In this document: one piece after another, positions 13,973-14,182 of the stretch | Numbering within the stretch: the first letter of the stretch is position 1 | Layout: every line of letters starts with the position of its first letter | NCBI GenBank assembly: GCA_050301795.1 | Contig: JBNKZU010000040.1 | Coordinates: forward strand, 1-14,182 | Length of the DNA: 14,182 bases | DNA from: JBNKZU01 sp050301795 | GTDB lineage: Bacteria > Pseudomonadota > Gammaproteobacteria > Thiohalomonadales > Thiohalomonadaceae | Direction of reading: 5' to 3' | The notes under the pieces: model-generated | Seen by the model: the letters and a program-made list of their open reading frames with translations, nothing else | Database searches by the model: none | What the model was told of the DNA's origin: nothing | Made by a program: the position numbers and the translations under genes

Positions 13973-14182
13973 TTGATCTTTCATATTCACCACTGTTGCT
14001 ACACCAAAAAGCGTCAATGACCAACGGAAATGCCCTTGGGTACAAGGCACGAAGAGCGATATTTGGTTGCTCCAAATGAGCGATAAGTAACGCAGAGTGA
14101 CGCTTTTTGAGGCGCAACCCAAAGGGACGGGACGATTTTTCCGCCCAATGGCGTTATCAGTCGTTTATTTGGAATAACCAAA
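13965..14182. mobile_element. MITE-like element, second copy, cut by the window edge
   Basis: The stretch begins with AGGGCCTGTTGATCTTTCAT (13965-13984), differing at two positions from the end of the copy at 5358. It then aligns along its full visible length, ending in a 29-base identical run (14154-14182). It is 218 bp against 194 bp for the same part of the first copy: a net insertion of 24 bp around 14018-14043. About 73 more bases would be needed to reach the far terminal repeat, so whether this is a short element or the end of a complete insertion sequence cannot be seen. On the minus strand the terminal repeat again offers an ATG (13984) reading outward as M-K-D-Q-Q-A, here running 26 codons back over the end of the TauE/SafE gene, with no sign of a real gene. 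Confidence 0.8.

Noticed and set aside
13904..14122. Minus-strand frame across the end of the TauE/SafE gene and the second element copy
   Set aside because: It is the element's outward frame running into an unrelated gene in antisense; no protein feature supports translation here.

Overview
The window looks like a chromosomal stretch of a gammaproteobacterium with moderate GC. The protein families (membrane-linked AraC regulator, YedI-type DUF808 protein, RssA-like and lipoprotein patatins, Thioredoxin-HEAT protein, TauE/SafE exporter, c-di-GMP cyclases) fit marine or sulfur-cycling gammaproteobacteria, but no marker gene fixes a genus. No tRNA, rRNA, CRISPR array, phage gene or intact transposase was seen.

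Layout. (1) 1-969, minus: a seven-helix membrane protein with an AraC-type helix-turn-helix, cut by the left window edge. (2) 1172-5377, minus: a compact run transcribed right to left: patatin-like lipoprotein, cytosolic RssA-like patatin, zinc-free quinone-oxidoreductase-like MDR enzyme, DUF808 inner-membrane protein. The first gene starts inside one terminal inverted repeat of a 267-bp MITE-like element (5358-5624); the repeat supplies its start codon and first six residues. (3) 5854-7701, plus: a diguanylate cyclase with a periplasmic CxxCH haem-c motif and a cysteine-bearing GAF-like domain. (4) 7702-7992, minus: small conserved-type hypothetical gene abutting the cyclase tail to tail. (5) 8119-9834, plus: three-gene operon (Thioredoxin-HEAT protein, Sel1-repeat protein, cysteine-rich hypothetical), meeting a minus-strand membrane-anchored TlpA/ScsD-like thioredoxin (9831-10352) tail to tail with overlapping stop codons. 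(6) 10353-10839: the one long non-coding stretch, ending in a long hairpin plus seven T residues with no gene upstream of it on that strand, a candidate leader RNA or small RNA. (7) 10840-12985, plus: a GT2 glycosyltransferase with an added C-terminal nucleotide-binding-like domain, followed 19 bp later by a bacteriohemerythrin-GGDEF diguanylate cyclase. (8) 13148-13951, plus: TauE/SafE permease. (9) 13965 to the right edge: a second, incomplete copy of the MITE-like element.

Functional reading. Two diguanylate cyclases, each with an intact catalytic motif and inhibitory site, carry different redox or oxygen inputs: periplasmic haem c plus GAF cysteines, and a cytosolic diiron hemerythrin. 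The second is probably co-transcribed with a glycosyltransferase, which suggests (inference) c-di-GMP-linked surface polysaccharide control. Two thioredoxin-fold proteins lie in neighbouring, oppositely oriented units, one cytosolic and one periplasmic. The most unusual points are the mobile-element-derived start of the patatin lipoprotein gene and the orphan structured element before the glycosyltransferase.
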